Assembly (NCBI RefSeq): GCF_034718895.1
Contig: NZ_JAYERP010000002.1
Coordinates: 24,256-88,255 of the forward strand
Direction: 5' to 3'
Length of the DNA stretch: 64,000 nt
From: Paenibacillus phoenicis
GTDB lineage: Bacteria > Bacillota > Bacilli > Paenibacillales > Paenibacillaceae
How positions within the stretch are numbered: the first letter of the stretch is position 1; each line of letters opens with the position of its first letter. Made by a program: the position numbers and the translations under genes. This document shows, piece after piece, positions 1 to 10,752 of the stretch. The notes beneath the pieces were generated by a model. It ran no database searches, was not told the DNA's origin, and saw nothing but the letters and a program-made list of their open reading frames with translations.

Positions 1-1035
1 CGCTCCTGCAAAAGTCACGACCCGCTGTCCTTCCGTCACTTTACCGATCACGTAAGGCGTTTCTCCTGCTTGTTCCAACGTAGCGACCGCAGCCTCAGCC
101 TGATCCTCCGCCACAACAATCACGAGCCCGACGCCCATGTTAAACGTCGTAAACATATCGCGGTTGCTCACGTTCCCTGTCTTCTGCAGCAAGTCGAAGA
201 TCGGCAAAATCGGCCAAGACCCGTAGTTGATCTCCACGTTTACGCCTTCCGGCAGAACGCGAGGGATATTCTCGATGAAGCCGCCGCCCGTAATGTGAGC
301 CATCCCCTTCACATCCACCTGCTCCAGCAGGGACAATACCGGCTTCACATACAGCTTGGTTGGCGTGAGCAACACGTCGCCCAACGACTCCCCGCCTAAC
401 TCCGGCAGCTTGTCGGTCAATGCGTAGCCCGCTTCTTCCAGCAAGAGCTTGCGAACCAGCGAGAACCCGTTGCTGTGCACGCCGCTGGACGCCAGACCAA
501 TCACCGTGTCGCCAGGGGTAATGCGGCTGCCGTTTACGATCTTGCTCTTGTCAACGACACCCACCGTAAACCCGGCGATGTCGTACTCGCCTTCACTGTA
601 CATGCCCGGCATCTCAGCGGTCTCGCCGCCGATCAATGCGCAGCCCGACCTACTGCAGCCTTCCGCGATGCCGGCGACAATGGCCTCGATTTTTTCAGGG
701 ACAACCTTATCGCACGCCAAATAATCGAGGAAAAAGAGCGGCTCCGCCCCCTGCACGACGATATCGTTTACGCACATCGCTACCGCATCGATGCCGATCG
801 TATCGTGCTTATCCATCGCAAAGGCAATTTTCAGCTTCGTGCCCACGCCGTCCGTTCCCGACACGAGCACCGGCTCCGCGTACTTGTCCTTGTTCAATCC
901 GAACAAAGCGCCAAATCCGCCAAGATCGGTCATCACTTCCGGCCGGAACGTCCGTTTGACGTGCTTTTTCATGCGCTCTACCGCTTCATTCCCGGCTGCG
1001 ATATCGACGCCGGCTTTCTTATATGCTTCAGACAC
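1..1035 (-). CDS. purM: Phosphoribosylformylglycinamidine cyclo-ligase PurM (3' end cut by window edge)
   Basis: PurM makes aminoimidazole ribonucleotide from FGAM with ATP, the fifth step of de novo purine synthesis in the cytoplasm. The reverse strand reads 345 codons from a GTG at 1035 to the window edge without a stop. The family is about 346 residues, so only the last residues are missing. The start is GTG followed by [11 protein letters not shown], with an AAAGGAG about 12 nt upstream. The motif [12 protein letters not shown], the [11 protein letters not shown] stretch and [11 protein letters not shown] are typical of the family. It lies 143 bp downstream of purF in the same direction, as in the Bacillus pur operon. 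purN, purH and purD would be expected beyond the left edge but cannot be seen here. Confidence 0.95.
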   Translation of the reverse strand, partial: MSEAYKKAGVDIAAGNEAVERMKKHVKRTFRPEVMTDLGGFGALFGLNKDKYAEPVLVSGTDGVGTKLKIAFAMDKHDTIGIDAVAMCVNDIVVQGAEPLFFLDYLACDKVVPEKIEAIVAGIAEGCSRSGCALIGGETAEMPGMYSEGEYDIAGFTVGVVDKSKIVNGSRITPGDTVIGLASSGVHSNGFSLVRKLLLEEAGYALTDKLPELGGESLGDVLLTPTKLYVKPVLSLLEQVDVKGMAHITGGGFIENIPRVLPEGVNVEINYGSWPILPIFDLLQKTGNVSNRDMFTTFNMGVGLVIVVAEDQAEAAVATLEQAGETPYVIGKVTEGQRVVTFAGA

Positions 1036-1178
1036 GAGAGGGACCCACTCCTTTAACTTTTTGAACACGAGGAAACCATTTATCCAATCAATTCATCACG
1101 TGAAATAAGTCGAATCTACGCAAAACACCCGTCACGAGTCGGATGGCACAAGACACGAATCGCTAAACGCTAACGAAT

Positions 1179-2660
1179 TCAGCAAGTGCACCCAAACTTC
1201 TCTTCCCCGTCGAAATCCGTCCGGGTCGGATAATCGTTGTCGAAGCAGGCCATGCAGAGGCCGCCCTTGTAGTCCGTCGCGTTATCCCCGCCCACCGCCT
1301 GGATCAGCCCCTGCGGGCTGAGAAACTCCAGCGAATCGGCATTGATCTCCTTGCAGATCTCTTCCACCGATTTGTAGGAGGCGATCAGCTCACCGCGATC
1401 CGGCGTATCGATGCCGTAGAAGCAAGGGTTCTTGAACGGCGGCGAGGTGATGCGGACATGCACCTCCGTCGCGCCGGCTTCGCGCAGCAGATTGACGATC
1501 CGTCGCGAGGTCGTGCCGCGAACGATCGAATCGTCGATCATCACAACGCGCTTGCCTTCTACAACGCGGCGCACCGCGCTCAGCTTCATCTTTACGCCTT
1601 GCTCACGCAGCTCTTGGCTTGGTTGAATGAACGTGCGGCCAGTGTATTTATTTTTGATCAAGCCCAGCTCGTAAGGGATGCCGGTCTGCTCCGCATAGCC
1701 AATCGCGGCGGAAATACTGGAGTCCGGAACGCCGGTGACCACATCTGCGTCGACAAAAGACTCCTGCGCCATCACCTGCCCCATCCGCTTGCGGCTGGCA
1801 TGCAGGTTCGAGCCGTTCATGTCGCTGTCAGGACGCGCGAAGTAAATGTACTCCATCGCGCACAACGCCTTCCGCTCCGGCTCGGCATAACGCTCCTCGC
1901 GGAGGCCGTCCTTATCCAGCACCAGCATTTCACCGGGCTGGATTTCGCGAATCGTCTCCGCGCCAACGACCTCGAACGCGCACGTCTCGGACGAGAACAG
2001 GTACGCGTTGCCTAGCCGCCCCATCACAAGCGGGCGCAAGCCGTTCGGATCGCTGGCCACGATCAGCTTGTCGTTCGTCAGCAGCAGGAAAGCGAAGCCT
2101 CCAACCAGCTGACGAAGGGCGTCCTTTGCCGCCTCGACGAAATCCTTCGGCGAGCGGGCGATCAAGTGCGCGATCACTTCCGTATCGCTGGTCGTTTGAA
2201 AGATCGAGCCGCTTTGCTCGAGCTGGCGGCGGATTTTCGGCGCATTCACGATGTTGCCGTTCGTTGCCACTGCCAGATCGCCGTCGCGGTATTTGAAGAT
2301 CAGCGGCTGCGCGTTCGTTAGCTTGCTGTCTCCGCTCGTCGAATAGCGGACGTGGCCGATCGAACGGTCCCCGCGCAGCGAAGCCAGCTTGTCGCGGTCG
2401 AACACTTCCTTAACCAGGCCCATACCGCGGTGGTAATGAAAGTCCTCCCCATCGGTGGCGCAGATTCCCGCGCTTTCTTCCCCCCGGTGCTGCAACGCGT
2501 GCAGTCCGTAGTAGGACAGCGAGGCGGCTTCAGCATGACCAAATACGCCAAACACGCCGCATTCCTCGCGTAACGTATCAAACGGATCCGCATGCCCCGC
2601 CCCTTCGTTATAGTAGTCTCCGGTCCAAAGTCTCTGCGCTGGTTTTATTGCATCAGACAT
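1179..2660 (-). CDS. purF: Amidophosphoribosyltransferase PurF
   Basis: PurF commits PRPP to purine synthesis by making phosphoribosylamine from glutamine. It has an N-terminal Ntn-type glutaminase domain and a C-terminal phosphoribosyltransferase domain. The catalytic Cys would be residue 34, in [11 protein letters not shown], exposed by removal of a propeptide that is longer here than in Bacillus subtilis. The PRPP loop [13 protein letters not shown] is present. Cysteines in [19 protein letters not shown] and [10 protein letters not shown] match the 4Fe-4S cluster ligands of the Bacillus-type, oxygen-sensitive enzyme. The start overlaps the end of purL by 16 bp, so translation is probably coupled. 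Length (493 aa) is normal for the family. Confidence 0.97.
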   Translation of the reverse strand: MSDAIKPAQRLWTGDYYNEGAGHADPFDTLREECGVFGVFGHAEAASLSYYGLHALQHRGEESAGICATDGEDFHYHRGMGLVKEVFDRDKLASLRGDRSIGHVRYSTSGDSKLTNAQPLIFKYRDGDLAVATNGNIVNAPKIRRQLEQSGSIFQTTSDTEVIAHLIARSPKDFVEAAKDALRQLVGGFAFLLLTNDKLIVASDPNGLRPLVMGRLGNAYLFSSETCAFEVVGAETIREIQPGEMLVLDKDGLREERYAEPERKALCAMEYIYFARPDSDMNGSNLHASRKRMGQVMAQESFVDADVVTGVPDSSISAAIGYAEQTGIPYELGLIKNKYTGRTFIQPSQELREQGVKMKLSAVRRVVEGKRVVMIDDSIVRGTTSRRIVNLLREAGATEVHVRITSPPFKNPCFYGIDTPDRGELIASYKSVEEICKEINADSLEFLSPQGLIQAVGGDNATDYKGGLCMACFDNDYPTRTDFDGEEKFGCTC

Positions 2661-4888
2661 GGAATGACATCCTCCCAGACGCGTTTCAGCTGTTCCACCG
2701 GCTTGCTCAGAACCTCCGTTCCGTTTACAGCAATGCTCAGTTCCGATCCTTCCACGACCCCGATCCGCGCCGCAGGCACGCCGCGTTCCGCGAGCAGCTT
2801 CTCCAGCGCCTCCGCCTTCTCCGGCGAAGCCGACAGCAGAATCCGAGACTGCGATTCGCTGAACAGCGCAAAGTCAGGGCGCAGCTCGCTGGCGATATCA
2901 ACCTTGGCGCCAATTCCGCCGCTGATGCACGATTCAGCCAACGCAACCGCGAGGCCGCCTTCGGACAAGTCGTGCGCCGAACGCACCAGCCCGCCTTGGA
3001 TCGCTTCCAGCACGGCGCCAAGCAGCTTTTTCTCCACCTCTAAATCAAGCTGTGGCGGACGGCCTTCTACAACGCCATGTACGACCGCCTGGAATTCGCT
3101 GCCGCCGAGTTCCGCTTTCGTCTCACCCAGCAGGAACACGACATCCCCGGCCGATTTAAAGTCTTGGGTCGTAATATGATCGGTATCGTGCACCAGCCCA
3201 ACCATGCCTACAACTGGCGTTGGGTAGATGGCGCCTTTGGCGTTCTCATTGTACAAGCTGACGTTCCCGCCGATAACTGGAGTGTCCAGCACGCGGCAAG
3301 CTTCCGCCATCCCATCAACTGCCCGTTCCATCTGCCAGAAAATATCCGGTTTCTCCGGGCTGCCAAAATTCAGGTTGTCGGTGATTGCCAGAGGCTCTGC
3401 GCCGGAGCAAACGATGTTGCGCGCCGCTTCGCTGACCGCAATCCGTCCGCCCACTTCCGGATCCAGGTACACGAACCGTCCGTTGCAGTCGGTCGTCATC
3501 GCCAGCGCCTTGCGCGTGCCGTGAACGGTGACCACTGCAGCGTCCGAACCCGGACGAACCGCCGTACTCGTGCGGACCATGTAATCGTATTGGTTGTACA
3601 CCCACGCTTTACTTGCGACCGAAGGCGAAGACAGCACTTTCTCCAGCGCCGCGCCCAAATCGCGAACTTCTTCGTAGCGGGTGGTGTCGACCGATTCATT
3701 TTGCACATAATAAGCAGGAACTGCCGAAGGCTTCTCATAGATTGGACATTCGTCCACCAGCGCCTTCACCGGCATATCGCCGACCAGCTCGCCATGATGG
3801 AACAGCTTCAGACGGCCGTCGTCCGTAACTTTACCAACCTTCGCACAGATGACGCCCCAACGCTCAAAAATCTCCCGCGCCTTCGCCTCATCCTTCGGCT
3901 CAACGACGAACAGCATCCGCTCCTGCGATTCCGACAGCATCATTTCATAAGCCGTCATGCCTTCCTCGCGTTGCGGCACCTCGTCCAGGTACAGCTCCAG
4001 ACCGTTGCCGGCTTTGCTGGCCATTTCCGCGCTGGAGCAGGTCAAGCCTGCTGCACCCATGTCCTGGATCCCCAGCACGATACCGCTGTCGATCAATTCA
4101 AGACAAGCCTCCATGACGAGCTTCTCCATGAACGGGTCACCCACTTGCACCGCCGTCCGCTTCGCTTCGGATTCCTCCGTCAGCTCCTCCGAAGCAAACG
4201 TAGCGCCATGGATGCCGTCCCGGCCCGTTGGCGGCCCTACGTAAAACACCGGATTGCCGACTCCTTTCGCAACCCCGCGTTGGATTTTGTCATGGTCGAT
4301 CAGCCCGACGCACATCGCATTGACCAGCGGATTGCCTTCGTAGCTCTCGTCGAACACCACTTCCCCGCCAACCGTCGGAATGCCGATGCAGTTGCCGTAG
4401 CCCGCGATCCCGGATACGACATGCTCGAACAGATATTTCACGCGCTCGCTTTCCAGCTTGCCAAATCGCAAGGAGTTCAGCAACGCCACAGGTCTTGCCC
4501 CCATGGAAAAAATATCGCGAATAATCCCGCCCACGCCTGTTGCGGCGCCTTGATACGGCTCCACGGCCGAGGGGTGATTATGACTTTCGATTTTAAAGAC
4601 AACCGCTTGGTTGTCGCCGATATCCACGATCCCGGCGCCTTCGCCTGGGCCCATCAGCACGCGCGGGCCGCTGGTTGGAAACCGCCGCAGCAGCGGCTTC
4701 GAGTTTTTGTAGGCGCAGTGCTCGGACCACATGACGCTAAACACGCCAATTTCCGTATAATTCGGCTTCCGCCCAAGGAATCCGCAAATCAGTTCGTATT
4801 CGCTGTCGGAAACGCCCATCTGTTTGTAAATTTTCTGCTCTGCAATTTGTTCTGCACTTGGTTCCTTAGCGGACACTTGCTGACTCAT
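2645..4888 (-). CDS. purL: FGAM synthase large subunit PurL
   Basis: PurL is the ATP-dependent synthetase subunit that converts FGAR to FGAM using ammonia supplied by PurQ. At 747 aa it is the short, PurS-dependent form rather than the about 1300-residue fused enzyme of enterobacteria, which fits the separate purS and purQ genes next to it. Seen motifs include [17 protein letters not shown] near the N terminus, [20 protein letters not shown] in the active site and the second-half [16 protein letters not shown] ribosome site precedes the ATG at 4888. The gene overlaps purQ by 23 bp and purF by 16 bp, as expected for a complex whose subunits are made in step. Confidence 0.97.
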   Translation of the reverse strand: MSQQVSAKEPSAEQIAEQKIYKQMGVSDSEYELICGFLGRKPNYTEIGVFSVMWSEHCAYKNSKPLLRRFPTSGPRVLMGPGEGAGIVDIGDNQAVVFKIESHNHPSAVEPYQGAATGVGGIIRDIFSMGARPVALLNSLRFGKLESERVKYLFEHVVSGIAGYGNCIGIPTVGGEVVFDESYEGNPLVNAMCVGLIDHDKIQRGVAKGVGNPVFYVGPPTGRDGIHGATFASEELTEESEAKRTAVQVGDPFMEKLVMEACLELIDSGIVLGIQDMGAAGLTCSSAEMASKAGNGLELYLDEVPQREEGMTAYEMMLSESQERMLFVVEPKDEAKAREIFERWGVICAKVGKVTDDGRLKLFHHGELVGDMPVKALVDECPIYEKPSAVPAYYVQNESVDTTRYEEVRDLGAALEKVLSSPSVASKAWVYNQYDYMVRTSTAVRPGSDAAVVTVHGTRKALAMTTDCNGRFVYLDPEVGGRIAVSEAARNIVCSGAEPLAITDNLNFGSPEKPDIFWQMERAVDGMAEACRVLDTPVIGGNVSLYNENAKGAIYPTPVVGMVGLVHDTDHITTQDFKSAGDVVFLLGETKAELGGSEFQAVVHGVVEGRPPQLDLEVEKKLLGAVLEAIQGGLVRSAHDLSEGGLAVALAESCISGGIGAKVDIASELRPDFALFSESQSRILLSASPEKAEALEKLLAERGVPAARIGVVEGSELSIAVNGTEVLSKPVEQLKRVWEDVIPCLMQ

Positions 4889-5555
4889 GCCGATCCCTCC
4901 AAGCTTTCAAAATGGATGTAAACATCTTCTTGCCGTCCGTCGAACCCAGCAAATCGCTGACCGCCCGCTCCGGGTGCGGCATCATGCCGACGACGTTTCC
5001 GCGTTCGTTGGAAATGCCGGCGATGTCGTCCACCGAGCCGTTCGGATTTTGAACATACCGGAAAATAATTTGGTTATTCCGCTTCAACTGCTCCAAAGTC
5101 GCTTCATCGCAATAATAGTTGCCTTCGCCATGCGCGATTGGAATCGTAATCACTTCACCCTTCGCATAGAGCGACGTAAACGGATTTTCGTTGTTCTCCA
5201 CGCGCAGCTCGGTGTCATGGCAACGGAATTTCAGCGACATGTTGCGGCGCAGCGTGCCTGGCAACAGTCCAGCTTCCGTTAGGATTTGGAATCCGTTGCA
5301 AATCCCCAGCACGTATTTACCTTCCTCCGCAGCCTTGGCCACTTCCGCCATGACCGGTGCAAAACGGGAGATCGCCCCGCACCGCAGGTAGTCGCCGTAG
5401 GAGAACCCGCCGGGAACTAGGATGCAGTCGTAAGCAGACAAATCGGTGGCCGTATGCCACACATAGTCAACCGGTTCGCCCAACGTCTCTTCCACCGCTT
5501 TATAACAGTCGATATCGCAGTTGGAACCGGGGAATACGAGTACCGCGAATTTCAT
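4866..5555 (-). CDS. purQ: FGAM synthase glutaminase subunit PurQ
   Basis: PurQ hydrolyses glutamine and passes ammonia to PurL. It is a class I glutamine amidotransferase. The nucleophile is Cys86 in VLGICNGFQ, and the catalytic His/Glu are in MMPHPERAV near the C terminus. [12 protein letters not shown] is the oxyanion-hole region. Its 229 aa is the normal size. Only 3 nt separate it from purS, and its end overlaps purL by 23 bp, giving the order S-Q-L of the three-part enzyme. Confidence 0.97.
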   Translation of the reverse strand: MKFAVLVFPGSNCDIDCYKAVEETLGEPVDYVWHTATDLSAYDCILVPGGFSYGDYLRCGAISRFAPVMAEVAKAAEEGKYVLGICNGFQILTEAGLLPGTLRRNMSLKFRCHDTELRVENNENPFTSLYAKGEVITIPIAHGEGNYYCDEATLEQLKRNNQIIFRYVQNPNGSVDDIAGISNERGNVVGMMPHPERAVSDLLGSTDGKKMFTSILKAWRDRHESASVR

Positions 5556-5558
5556 AGT

Positions 5559-5804
5559 TTAAGCCTCCAATTCAAAGCGGTAGTCTTCTACCACCGTATT
5601 GGCCAACAGCTTCTCGCACATCGCTTTCACCCGAGCTTCCGCTTCGAAGCGATCGTTCGTGTCGAGCGTCAGCTCCATATATTTACCGATGCGGACGCTG
5701 TCCACCTCTCTGAACCCCATGGAATGGAGCGCCCCTTGAACGGCTACCCCCTGCGGGTCAAGTACGCTTTGCTTGATCGTGACATAAACGCTCGCTTTAA
5801 TCAT
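5559..5804 (-). CDS. purS: FGAM synthase bridging subunit PurS
   Basis: PurS is the small dimeric protein that joins PurL and PurQ and helps form the ammonia channel. The product read here is 81 aa, beginning MIKASVYVTIKQSVLDPQG and containing DSVRIGKYMEL. A longer in-frame reading exists, but an AGGAGG ribosome site at 5817-5822 sits 12 bases before the ATG at 5804, and the family is about 80-85 aa, so this start was chosen. The next gene upstream, purC, is 466 bp away, an unusually large gap for this operon, and is filled with repeats. Confidence 0.95.
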   Translation of the reverse strand: MIKASVYVTIKQSVLDPQGVAVQGALHSMGFREVDSVRIGKYMELTLDTNDRFEAEARVKAMCEKLLANTVVEDYRFELEA

Positions 5805-5865
5805 GTTCCTCGTGTTCCTCCTAAGTTTGGACTTGTGCGGCACGGCCGCTTGGTTTCTGGATGGG

Positions 5866-6013
5866 ATGTAATAATTGCTTTTGGTTTTGCCTGGGTCAGT
5901 TCTTACTTTCTGGCTTGCCTTTCTAACTCCAATGCTTTCTTGCTCGCACGCTTGTCTTCTTGCTCCCTAGCTCCTAGCCTCCTGACCAAAAGGGATCATC
6001 CTCAAAAGACTGC
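5866..6013. repeat. Inverted-end repeat element A (right end clear, left end degenerate)
   Basis: The right end at 5982-6013 contains CCAAAAGGGATCATCCTC and matches the right ends of two other elements in this window (21403-21434 and 34017-34048). A degenerate inverted partner (AATAATTGCTTTTGG) lies at about 5869-5885. The interior is pyrimidine-rich on the plus strand and does not resemble the interiors of the other copies. It sits inside the purine operon between purS and purC. No coding sequence was seen. Confidence 0.5.
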
Positions 6014-6059
6014 CAAAGGGCTTATATTCTGGTCCCTCATTCGCTAACTTTCGAATCCC

Positions 6060-6242
6060 TAACGGACCGCAGCGACGTTATTTACTCATTTCCCGGATAT
6101 TTCCCCGGCTAAAGGACTTCACAGACGTTATTTGGCCCCATGCAGCAACTAACTAGGCCGCCCCGGTAAAATAAGGGCTCCTCGGTCCGTTACGTCAGTC
6201 TTCCCCATATATCTGGATCAATAAGGGCCCTGTGGTCCGTTA
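6060..6242. repeat. Four 24-nt TAACG-N13-TTATT repeats between purS and purC
   Basis: Four units share an exact 5+13+6 layout. They are 6060-6083 and 6110-6133 on the plus strand (the second begins TAAAG), and 6169-6192 and 6219-6242 on the minus strand. Three have TAACGGACC at the 5' end. Because two units face each way, the operon transcript could fold them into long stem-loops. The cluster lies inside the 466-bp purC-purS gap, which has no other recognisable content. Confidence 0.8.
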
Positions 6243-6270
6243 GAGCGAAGGGCAATGTTGAGCACAGTCC

Positions 6271-7170
6271 CTACGCCAACTCTGCTCCAGTCAGCCGCCG
6301 GTAAATCTCACGGTACCGACGCGTCGTTGCTTCGACCACCTGCGCTGGGAGCGGGTCTGGTTGGCTCTGCTTATCCCACTCGGAACCGGCGAGATACGTA
6401 CGCACCGGCTCTTTGTCCATACTGTCGATCTCGATGTCCAGCTCGTAGTTCTCTTTGGCCCAAAATCTCGACGCATCCGGCGTAAACATCTCGTCAATAA
6501 CAATCAACTTGCCGTCCACCAGCCCGAATTCCAGCTTGCAGTCCGCGAGCAGGATGCCGCGTTCCTCGCAATAATCCCGGGCAAAGGCGTACATCTCCAG
6601 GCTGCGGTCCCGCAGCTGTTCAGCCAATTTTTGGCCCACTTTGTCCACCATCTCCGCAAACGAGATATCCTCGTCGTGGCCCACGTCATTTTTCGCCGCC
6701 GGCGTAAAAATCGGCTCCGCCAGCTTCGCGTTCTTACGCAGCCCTTCCGGTAGCTGGATGCCGTTGATCGCGCCGATCTTCTCATACTGCCGCCAGCCGC
6801 CGCCGGTCACATAGCCGCGCACCACGCATTCAATGTCGATGCGTTCGGCCTTGCGGGTCACCATGATCCGGTTGCGCAACGCCTCGCGATGCTCCGCCGG
6901 AATCACGTCCCCAAGCCGGTCCACGTCTGTATGGATCACGTGGTTCTCCAACAGATGCTTCGTCTTGTCAAACCAAAACGCGCTCAGCCGGTTCAGCACG
7001 TTCCCCTTGTCCGGCACCGCCGGATCCAGCACGTAATCAAATGCGGAGATGCGGTCCGTGACCACGATCAGATAATGCTCGCCAAGATCGTACAGCTCCC
7101 GGACCTTGCCTTTGTACAGCAGCGGGACCTTCACCAAATCCGCTGCGGTGGAAATTGCCGGTACCGCCAT
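6271..7170 (-). CDS. purC: SAICAR synthetase PurC
   Basis: PurC joins aspartate to CAIR with ATP, giving SAICAR. Seen motifs are YKGKVRELYDLG at the N terminus, VVTDRISAFDYV, ECVVRGYVTGGGW and LEFGLVDGKLIVIDEMFTPD. At 299 aa it belongs to the longer form of the family; the Bacillus subtilis enzyme is about 240 aa. The start ATG at 7170 follows a GGGGAGGAG-type site. It is 36 bp downstream of purB. The 466-bp repeat-bearing gap after it is unusual for a pur operon. Confidence 0.95.
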   Translation of the reverse strand: MAVPAISTAADLVKVPLLYKGKVRELYDLGEHYLIVVTDRISAFDYVLDPAVPDKGNVLNRLSAFWFDKTKHLLENHVIHTDVDRLGDVIPAEHREALRNRIMVTRKAERIDIECVVRGYVTGGGWRQYEKIGAINGIQLPEGLRKNAKLAEPIFTPAAKNDVGHDEDISFAEMVDKVGQKLAEQLRDRSLEMYAFARDYCEERGILLADCKLEFGLVDGKLIVIDEMFTPDASRFWAKENYELDIEIDSMDKEPVRTYLAGSEWDKQSQPDPLPAQVVEATTRRYREIYRRLTGAELA

Positions 7171-7206
7171 GAAGCTTCTCCTCCCCTTATAACCGCTATC
7201 AAGCCA

Positions 7207-8505
7207 CTACTCGATTAATCCAAGCTTCCGGAAAATCGTATCGACATGCTTCAGATGCCAGGATGGATCAAATGCGTCTTCAATTTCTTCTTTACTTAAG
7301 ACGGCGGTAATTTCCGGCGTCTCTTCAATGATGTCGCGGAATTGACGCTGCGTTTCCCATGCCTGCATCGCGCGCGGTTGCACCGTGTCGTAAGCTTGCT
7401 CACGGCTGAAGCCTTTGTCGATCAGCTTCGTCATCACGCGGCCGGAGAACGGTACGCCATACGTGCGAGCCATGTTACGCTTCATATTTTCCGGGAACAC
7501 CGTCAAGTTCTTCACGATATTGCCAAAGCGGTTCAGCATGTAGTTCAGCAGCATCGTAGCGTCTGGCAGAATCACCCGTTCAACCGAAGAGTGGGAAATG
7601 TCGCGTTCATGCCACAGCGTTACGTTTTCGTAAGCCGAAATCATATGGCCGCGGATCACGCGGGACAAGCCGGAGATGTTCTCGCAGCCGATCGGGTTGC
7701 GTTTATGCGGCATGGCCGAGGAGCCTTTTTGCCCTTTGGCGAAGGCTTCCTCCACCTCGCGGAATTCGCTCTTCTGCAAAGCGCGGATTTCTGTGGCGAA
7801 CTTGTCGAGCGACGTCGCGATCAAAGCCAAGGTCGCCATATATTCCGCGTGACGATCGCGTTGCAGCGTCTGCGTGGAAATCGGCGCCGGCGTCGTGCCC
7901 AGCTTGCGGCAGACAAATTCCTCTACAAACGGATCGATGTTCGCGTAAGTACCAACGGCACCGGAGATTTTTCCGAATTGAACATTCTCCGCTGCACGGC
8001 GGAACCGCTCCAGATTCCGTTTCATTTCCTCGTGCCAAAGCGCCATTTTCAGACCAAACGTGGTTGGCTCAGCATGCACACCGTGGGTCCGGCCCATCAT
8101 TGGGGTATCTTTATAAGCCAAGGCTTTTTCTTTCAAAATATCGATAAAATTCAAAATATCCCGTTCCAAAATCGCATTGGCCTGCTTCAACAAATACCCC
8201 AGCGCCGTGTCTACGACGTCGGTCGAGGTCAAGCCATAATGCACCCATTTCCGTTCCGGGCCCAGGCTTTCCGAGACGGCGCGGGTAAACGCGATCACGT
8301 CATGGCGGGTTTCCTGCTCGATCTCATAGATCCGGTTGATGTCAAACGAAGCCTTCTCGCGCAGCAGCGCGGCGTCTTCCTTCGGGATCACGCCAAGCTC
8401 GGCCCAAGCCTCGCAGGCGCACAACTCCACTTCCAGCCAGGCCTTAAATTTGTTTTCCTCCGTCCAGATCGCTCTCATTTCCGGTCTGCTGTAGCGTTCG
8501 ATCAT
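7207..8505 (-). CDS. purB: Adenylosuccinate lyase PurB
   Basis: PurB acts twice in purine synthesis: it releases fumarate from SAICAR and from adenylosuccinate. The fumarase/aspartase family signature [11 protein letters not shown] is present, as are [16 protein letters not shown] with its catalytic His and the N-terminal [13 protein letters not shown]. Length (432 aa) is typical. Its ATG overlaps the purK stop by 4 bp, consistent with translational coupling. Confidence 0.97.
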   Translation of the reverse strand: MIERYSRPEMRAIWTEENKFKAWLEVELCACEAWAELGVIPKEDAALLREKASFDINRIYEIEQETRHDVIAFTRAVSESLGPERKWVHYGLTSTDVVDTALGYLLKQANAILERDILNFIDILKEKALAYKDTPMMGRTHGVHAEPTTFGLKMALWHEEMKRNLERFRRAAENVQFGKISGAVGTYANIDPFVEEFVCRKLGTTPAPISTQTLQRDRHAEYMATLALIATSLDKFATEIRALQKSEFREVEEAFAKGQKGSSAMPHKRNPIGCENISGLSRVIRGHMISAYENVTLWHERDISHSSVERVILPDATMLLNYMLNRFGNIVKNLTVFPENMKRNMARTYGVPFSGRVMTKLIDKGFSREQAYDTVQPRAMQAWETQRQFRDIIEETPEITAVLSKEEIEDAFDPSWHLKHVDTIFRKLGLIE

Positions 8506-9716
8506 TTACATTCATTCCTCCAAATGTTGGTTTGCTCTATCCAACGCAGCCCGTCCTCCACGTTGCGGCAGATCAGGTTGATATGCCCCATCTTCCGTTT
8601 GGGAGCGGCTCCGTGCTTTCCATATAAGTGTACTTTGGGGATCACCGGGAATCCAGTTTCGCCGCCGGCTTCGCCAAACCACTGGCCAGTAACAACGGCC
8701 TTGCGCACCGCCTCCAAATGCTCGCCCAGGATGTTGACCATCACGACCGGCGTTAACAGCTCCACCGGCCCCAGCGGCAGATTGCAGATCGCCCGGACAT
8801 GCTGTTCAAATTGGGAGGTCGTGCAGGCCTCCATCGTGTAATGGCCGGAGTTATGCGGTCTTGGCGCCAGCTCATTGACGAACAGCTCACCATCCTCGGT
8901 CAGGAACATCTCCACCGCCAGCAGGCCAACGGCTTCCAAGCCTTCGGCGATTCGGGCCGCAAGCCGTTCCGCCTCCCGTTGCACTTGCTCCTCCACGCGG
9001 GCCGGCACGATCGACACATGCAAAATATTGTCGACATGAATATTCTCCGCTGCCGGGAACGTCTTTATTTCTCCGCGCGGGCTGCGCGCCGCGATGACCG
9101 ACAGCTCCTTAACGAACGGGACAAATTGCTCTAGCACGAGCTCCGTCCCGGCCTTACTCAACTCGGCGTAGGCCGGCGCAATTTCGTCCTCGCCGCGAAT
9201 GACCCATTGACCTTTGCCGTCATATCCGCCGGTGGCCGTCTTCAGCACGGCCGGGAGGCCGAGCCGGGCCACGGCTGCGCGCAATTCCTCCTCGCTGCCG
9301 ATCTCCGCGTACGGCGCGACCTTCACGCCCGCTGCTTCGATGGCTCGCTTCTCCCGCAGCCGATGCTGAGTCGTATACAGCAATCGGCTGCCTTGGGGCA
9401 CGTACGACGCTTCTTCCAACAACGCGGCTACGCCAGCGTCGACGTTTTCGAACTCGTACGTGATCACATCGGCCCGCGCCGCAAGTTCACGCGCCGCGGC
9501 CTGGTCGTCGTAGCGGGCCACGATCTGCCCCGCTACTTGGCCGCAAGGCGCATCCGGCGTCGGATCCATGGCTACGAACCGGTAGCCAAGGTTGCTCCCG
9601 GCCAGCGCCATCATCCGGCCGAGCTGCCCGCCGCCGAGCACGCCGATCGTCGCGCCCGGCGCAATCACCGGGGTGCCATTACCGCCGCCTGCTTTGCCCA
9701 TCACGCCGCCGCTCAT
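8502..9716 (-). CDS. purK: N5-carboxyaminoimidazole ribonucleotide synthase PurK
   Basis: PurK carboxylates AIR with bicarbonate and ATP to give N5-CAIR, the substrate of PurE. It is an ATP-grasp enzyme. The N-terminal [15 protein letters not shown] is diagnostic, [10 protein letters not shown] and [16 protein letters not shown] are the ATP-grasp core, and 404 aa is normal. About 20 residues precede the GVLGGGQ motif, slightly more than usual. The start shares an ATGA with the purE stop and the end overlaps purB by 4 bp. Confidence 0.97.
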   Translation of the reverse strand: MSGGVMGKAGGGNGTPVIAPGATIGVLGGGQLGRMMALAGSNLGYRFVAMDPTPDAPCGQVAGQIVARYDDQAAARELAARADVITYEFENVDAGVAALLEEASYVPQGSRLLYTTQHRLREKRAIEAAGVKVAPYAEIGSEEELRAAVARLGLPAVLKTATGGYDGKGQWVIRGEDEIAPAYAELSKAGTELVLEQFVPFVKELSVIAARSPRGEIKTFPAAENIHVDNILHVSIVPARVEEQVQREAERLAARIAEGLEAVGLLAVEMFLTEDGELFVNELAPRPHNSGHYTMEACTTSQFEQHVRAICNLPLGPVELLTPVVMVNILGEHLEAVRKAVVTGQWFGEAGGETGFPVIPKVHLYGKHGAAPKRKMGHINLICRNVEDGLRWIEQTNIWRNECK

Positions 9717-10210
9717 TCCGCCGCTCCCAACTCCGAGCCGCTCTCCAGCACCTCGGCTTTGATCCGGTCGCGGCGCTCCTGCACCCGGCGCATGACCTCG
9801 GGGTCAAATGCGCCCAGGATTTGCGCCGCCAGCAGCCCGGCGTTGATCGCCCCGGCTTTGCCGATCGCCACCGTCGCCACCGGGATGCCGCCCGGCATCT
9901 GCACGATCGACAGCAGCGAATCGAGCCCGTTCAGCGCGGCCGACTTCACCGGCACGCCGATGACCGGCAGCGTGGTTTTGGCCGCGACCATGCCCGGCAG
10001 GTGGGCGGCTCCGCCCGCCCCCGCGATGATGACCTTCAAACCGCGGCCTGCGGCCTGCTCGGCGAATTCGAACATCAAATCCGGGGTGCGGTGCGCGGAT
10101 ACGACATTTTTTTCGTAAGGAATCTGCAGTTCGTCCAAAACGGCACAGGCATGGGACATCGTCTCCCAGTCCGATTTGCTGCCCATGATTACGGCGACTT
10201 GTGCTGTCAT
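9713..10210 (-). CDS. purE: N5-CAIR mutase PurE
   Basis: PurE moves the carboxyl group of N5-CAIR to C4 to give CAIR. It is the first gene of the operon. The motifs [12 protein letters not shown] (substrate loop with the conserved Ser-Asp), SAHRTPD and [12 protein letters not shown] are those of class I PurE, which works with PurK. Length is 165 aa. A GGAGGTTGAGGC sequence precedes the ATG. About 200 bp of leader separate it from the riboswitch terminator. Confidence 0.97.
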   Translation of the reverse strand: MTAQVAVIMGSKSDWETMSHACAVLDELQIPYEKNVVSAHRTPDLMFEFAEQAAGRGLKVIIAGAGGAAHLPGMVAAKTTLPVIGVPVKSAALNGLDSLLSIVQMPGGIPVATVAIGKAGAINAGLLAAQILGAFDPEVMRRVQERRDRIKAEVLESGSELGAAE

Positions 10211-10405
10211 GCCTCAACCTCCACGTTTATGTTTTCTTGTAAACCTATCTATAGAATGAGCCGAATACGGAAAAGGGCCCCGAACTTCCTGGAAACAATC
10301 GAAGATTTCCCGAAATTCGCGGACCCTGCGAAATACGATACCTGCGTGCGGGCAGCCACAGCCGCGCCGCCGGCAACGCAAAGCCCGGTGCTTACAAGCC
10401 CAGGC

Positions 10406-10440
10406 TCATAAAAAGAAGGCTTTCCGTGCGGAGTAGCCTT
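10406..10440 (-). terminator. Riboswitch-controlled terminator in the pur leader
   Basis: On the minus strand the arms AAGGCT and AGCCTT (10435-10440 and 10416-10421) enclose a short loop and are followed by CTTTTTAT. It begins about 20 nt after the aptamer, the usual place for the expression platform of an OFF switch. Confidence 0.8.
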
Positions 10441-10458
10441 ACCTTCATCACGTATTCG

Positions 10459-10525
10459 CTCGTAGTCCGAAAATTTACGGTTCTCGGGTAGAAACTTCCG
10501 GGCCCTATTCCCGGCATTATACGAG
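10459..10525 (-). promoter_or_regulatory. Guanine-class purine riboswitch aptamer
   Basis: On the minus strand, P1 pairs CTCGTA with TACGAG. Between them are TATAAT, a P2 stem CCGGG/CCCGG, the conserved GTTTCTACC, a P3 stem closing around ACCGTAAA, and GGACTACGAG. The base that pairs with the ligand (C74 in the Bacillus xpt aptamer) is C in GACTAC, which predicts guanine/hypoxanthine rather than adenine binding. Bound ligand should favour the downstream terminator and switch the pur operon off. Confidence 0.93.
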
Positions 10526-10562
10526 ATTATGATGTTCGGCGGCGAGCCGCCTTTCCTCTCCT

Positions 10563-10592
10563 AGTGTACCAATGGCGGACACATCATGTCAA
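10563..10592 (-). promoter_or_regulatory. Sigma-A promoter of the pur operon
   Basis: Read on the minus strand, TTGACA (10587-10592) and TACACT (10563-10568) are 18 nt apart. They lie about 40 nt before the riboswitch and directly downstream of two PurR boxes. Confidence 0.8.
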
Positions 10593-10595
10593 CTC

Positions 10596-10638
10596 AAATC
10601 CGAACATTAATAGAATGTAAAATCCGAATGTTCGTTTT
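10596..10638. promoter_or_regulatory. Paired PurR boxes
   Basis: AAATCCGAACATT at 10596-10608 and its inverted partner GAATGTTCGTTTT at 10626-10638 form the two-box arrangement bound by the Bacillus purine repressor PurR, which responds to PRPP. They lie just upstream of the -35 of the pur promoter. Together with the riboswitch they give dual control of initiation and elongation. Confidence 0.85.
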
Positions 10639-10659
10639 TGAACAATGTCCCTCTAACGC

Positions 10660-10690
10660 AAAAAAACCTAGCCTGGTATACAGACTAGGG
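10660..10690 (-). terminator. Intrinsic terminator downstream of the GlnL-like gene
   Basis: On the minus strand CCTAG and CTAGG arms enclose a 13-nt loop and are followed by seven T. It separates upstream minus-strand transcription from the pur promoter. Confidence 0.7.
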
Positions 10691-10752
10691 GATCTATCGA
10701 ATGCGGCTCTGATATCCACGGATGCGGCTCTGGATCTGAAATCTGCCGCACT

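Noticed and set aside
3077..4921. 614-codon open frame on the plus strand opposite purL
   Set aside because: It is a mirror of a GC-rich real gene. Its product is His/Arg/Gln-rich without domains, and purL motifs cover the same bases.
7342..8841. 499-codon plus-strand frame opposite purB and purK
   Set aside because: It has the same antisense signature, with no ribosome site or recognisable domain. The purB and purK motifs are intact on the other strand.
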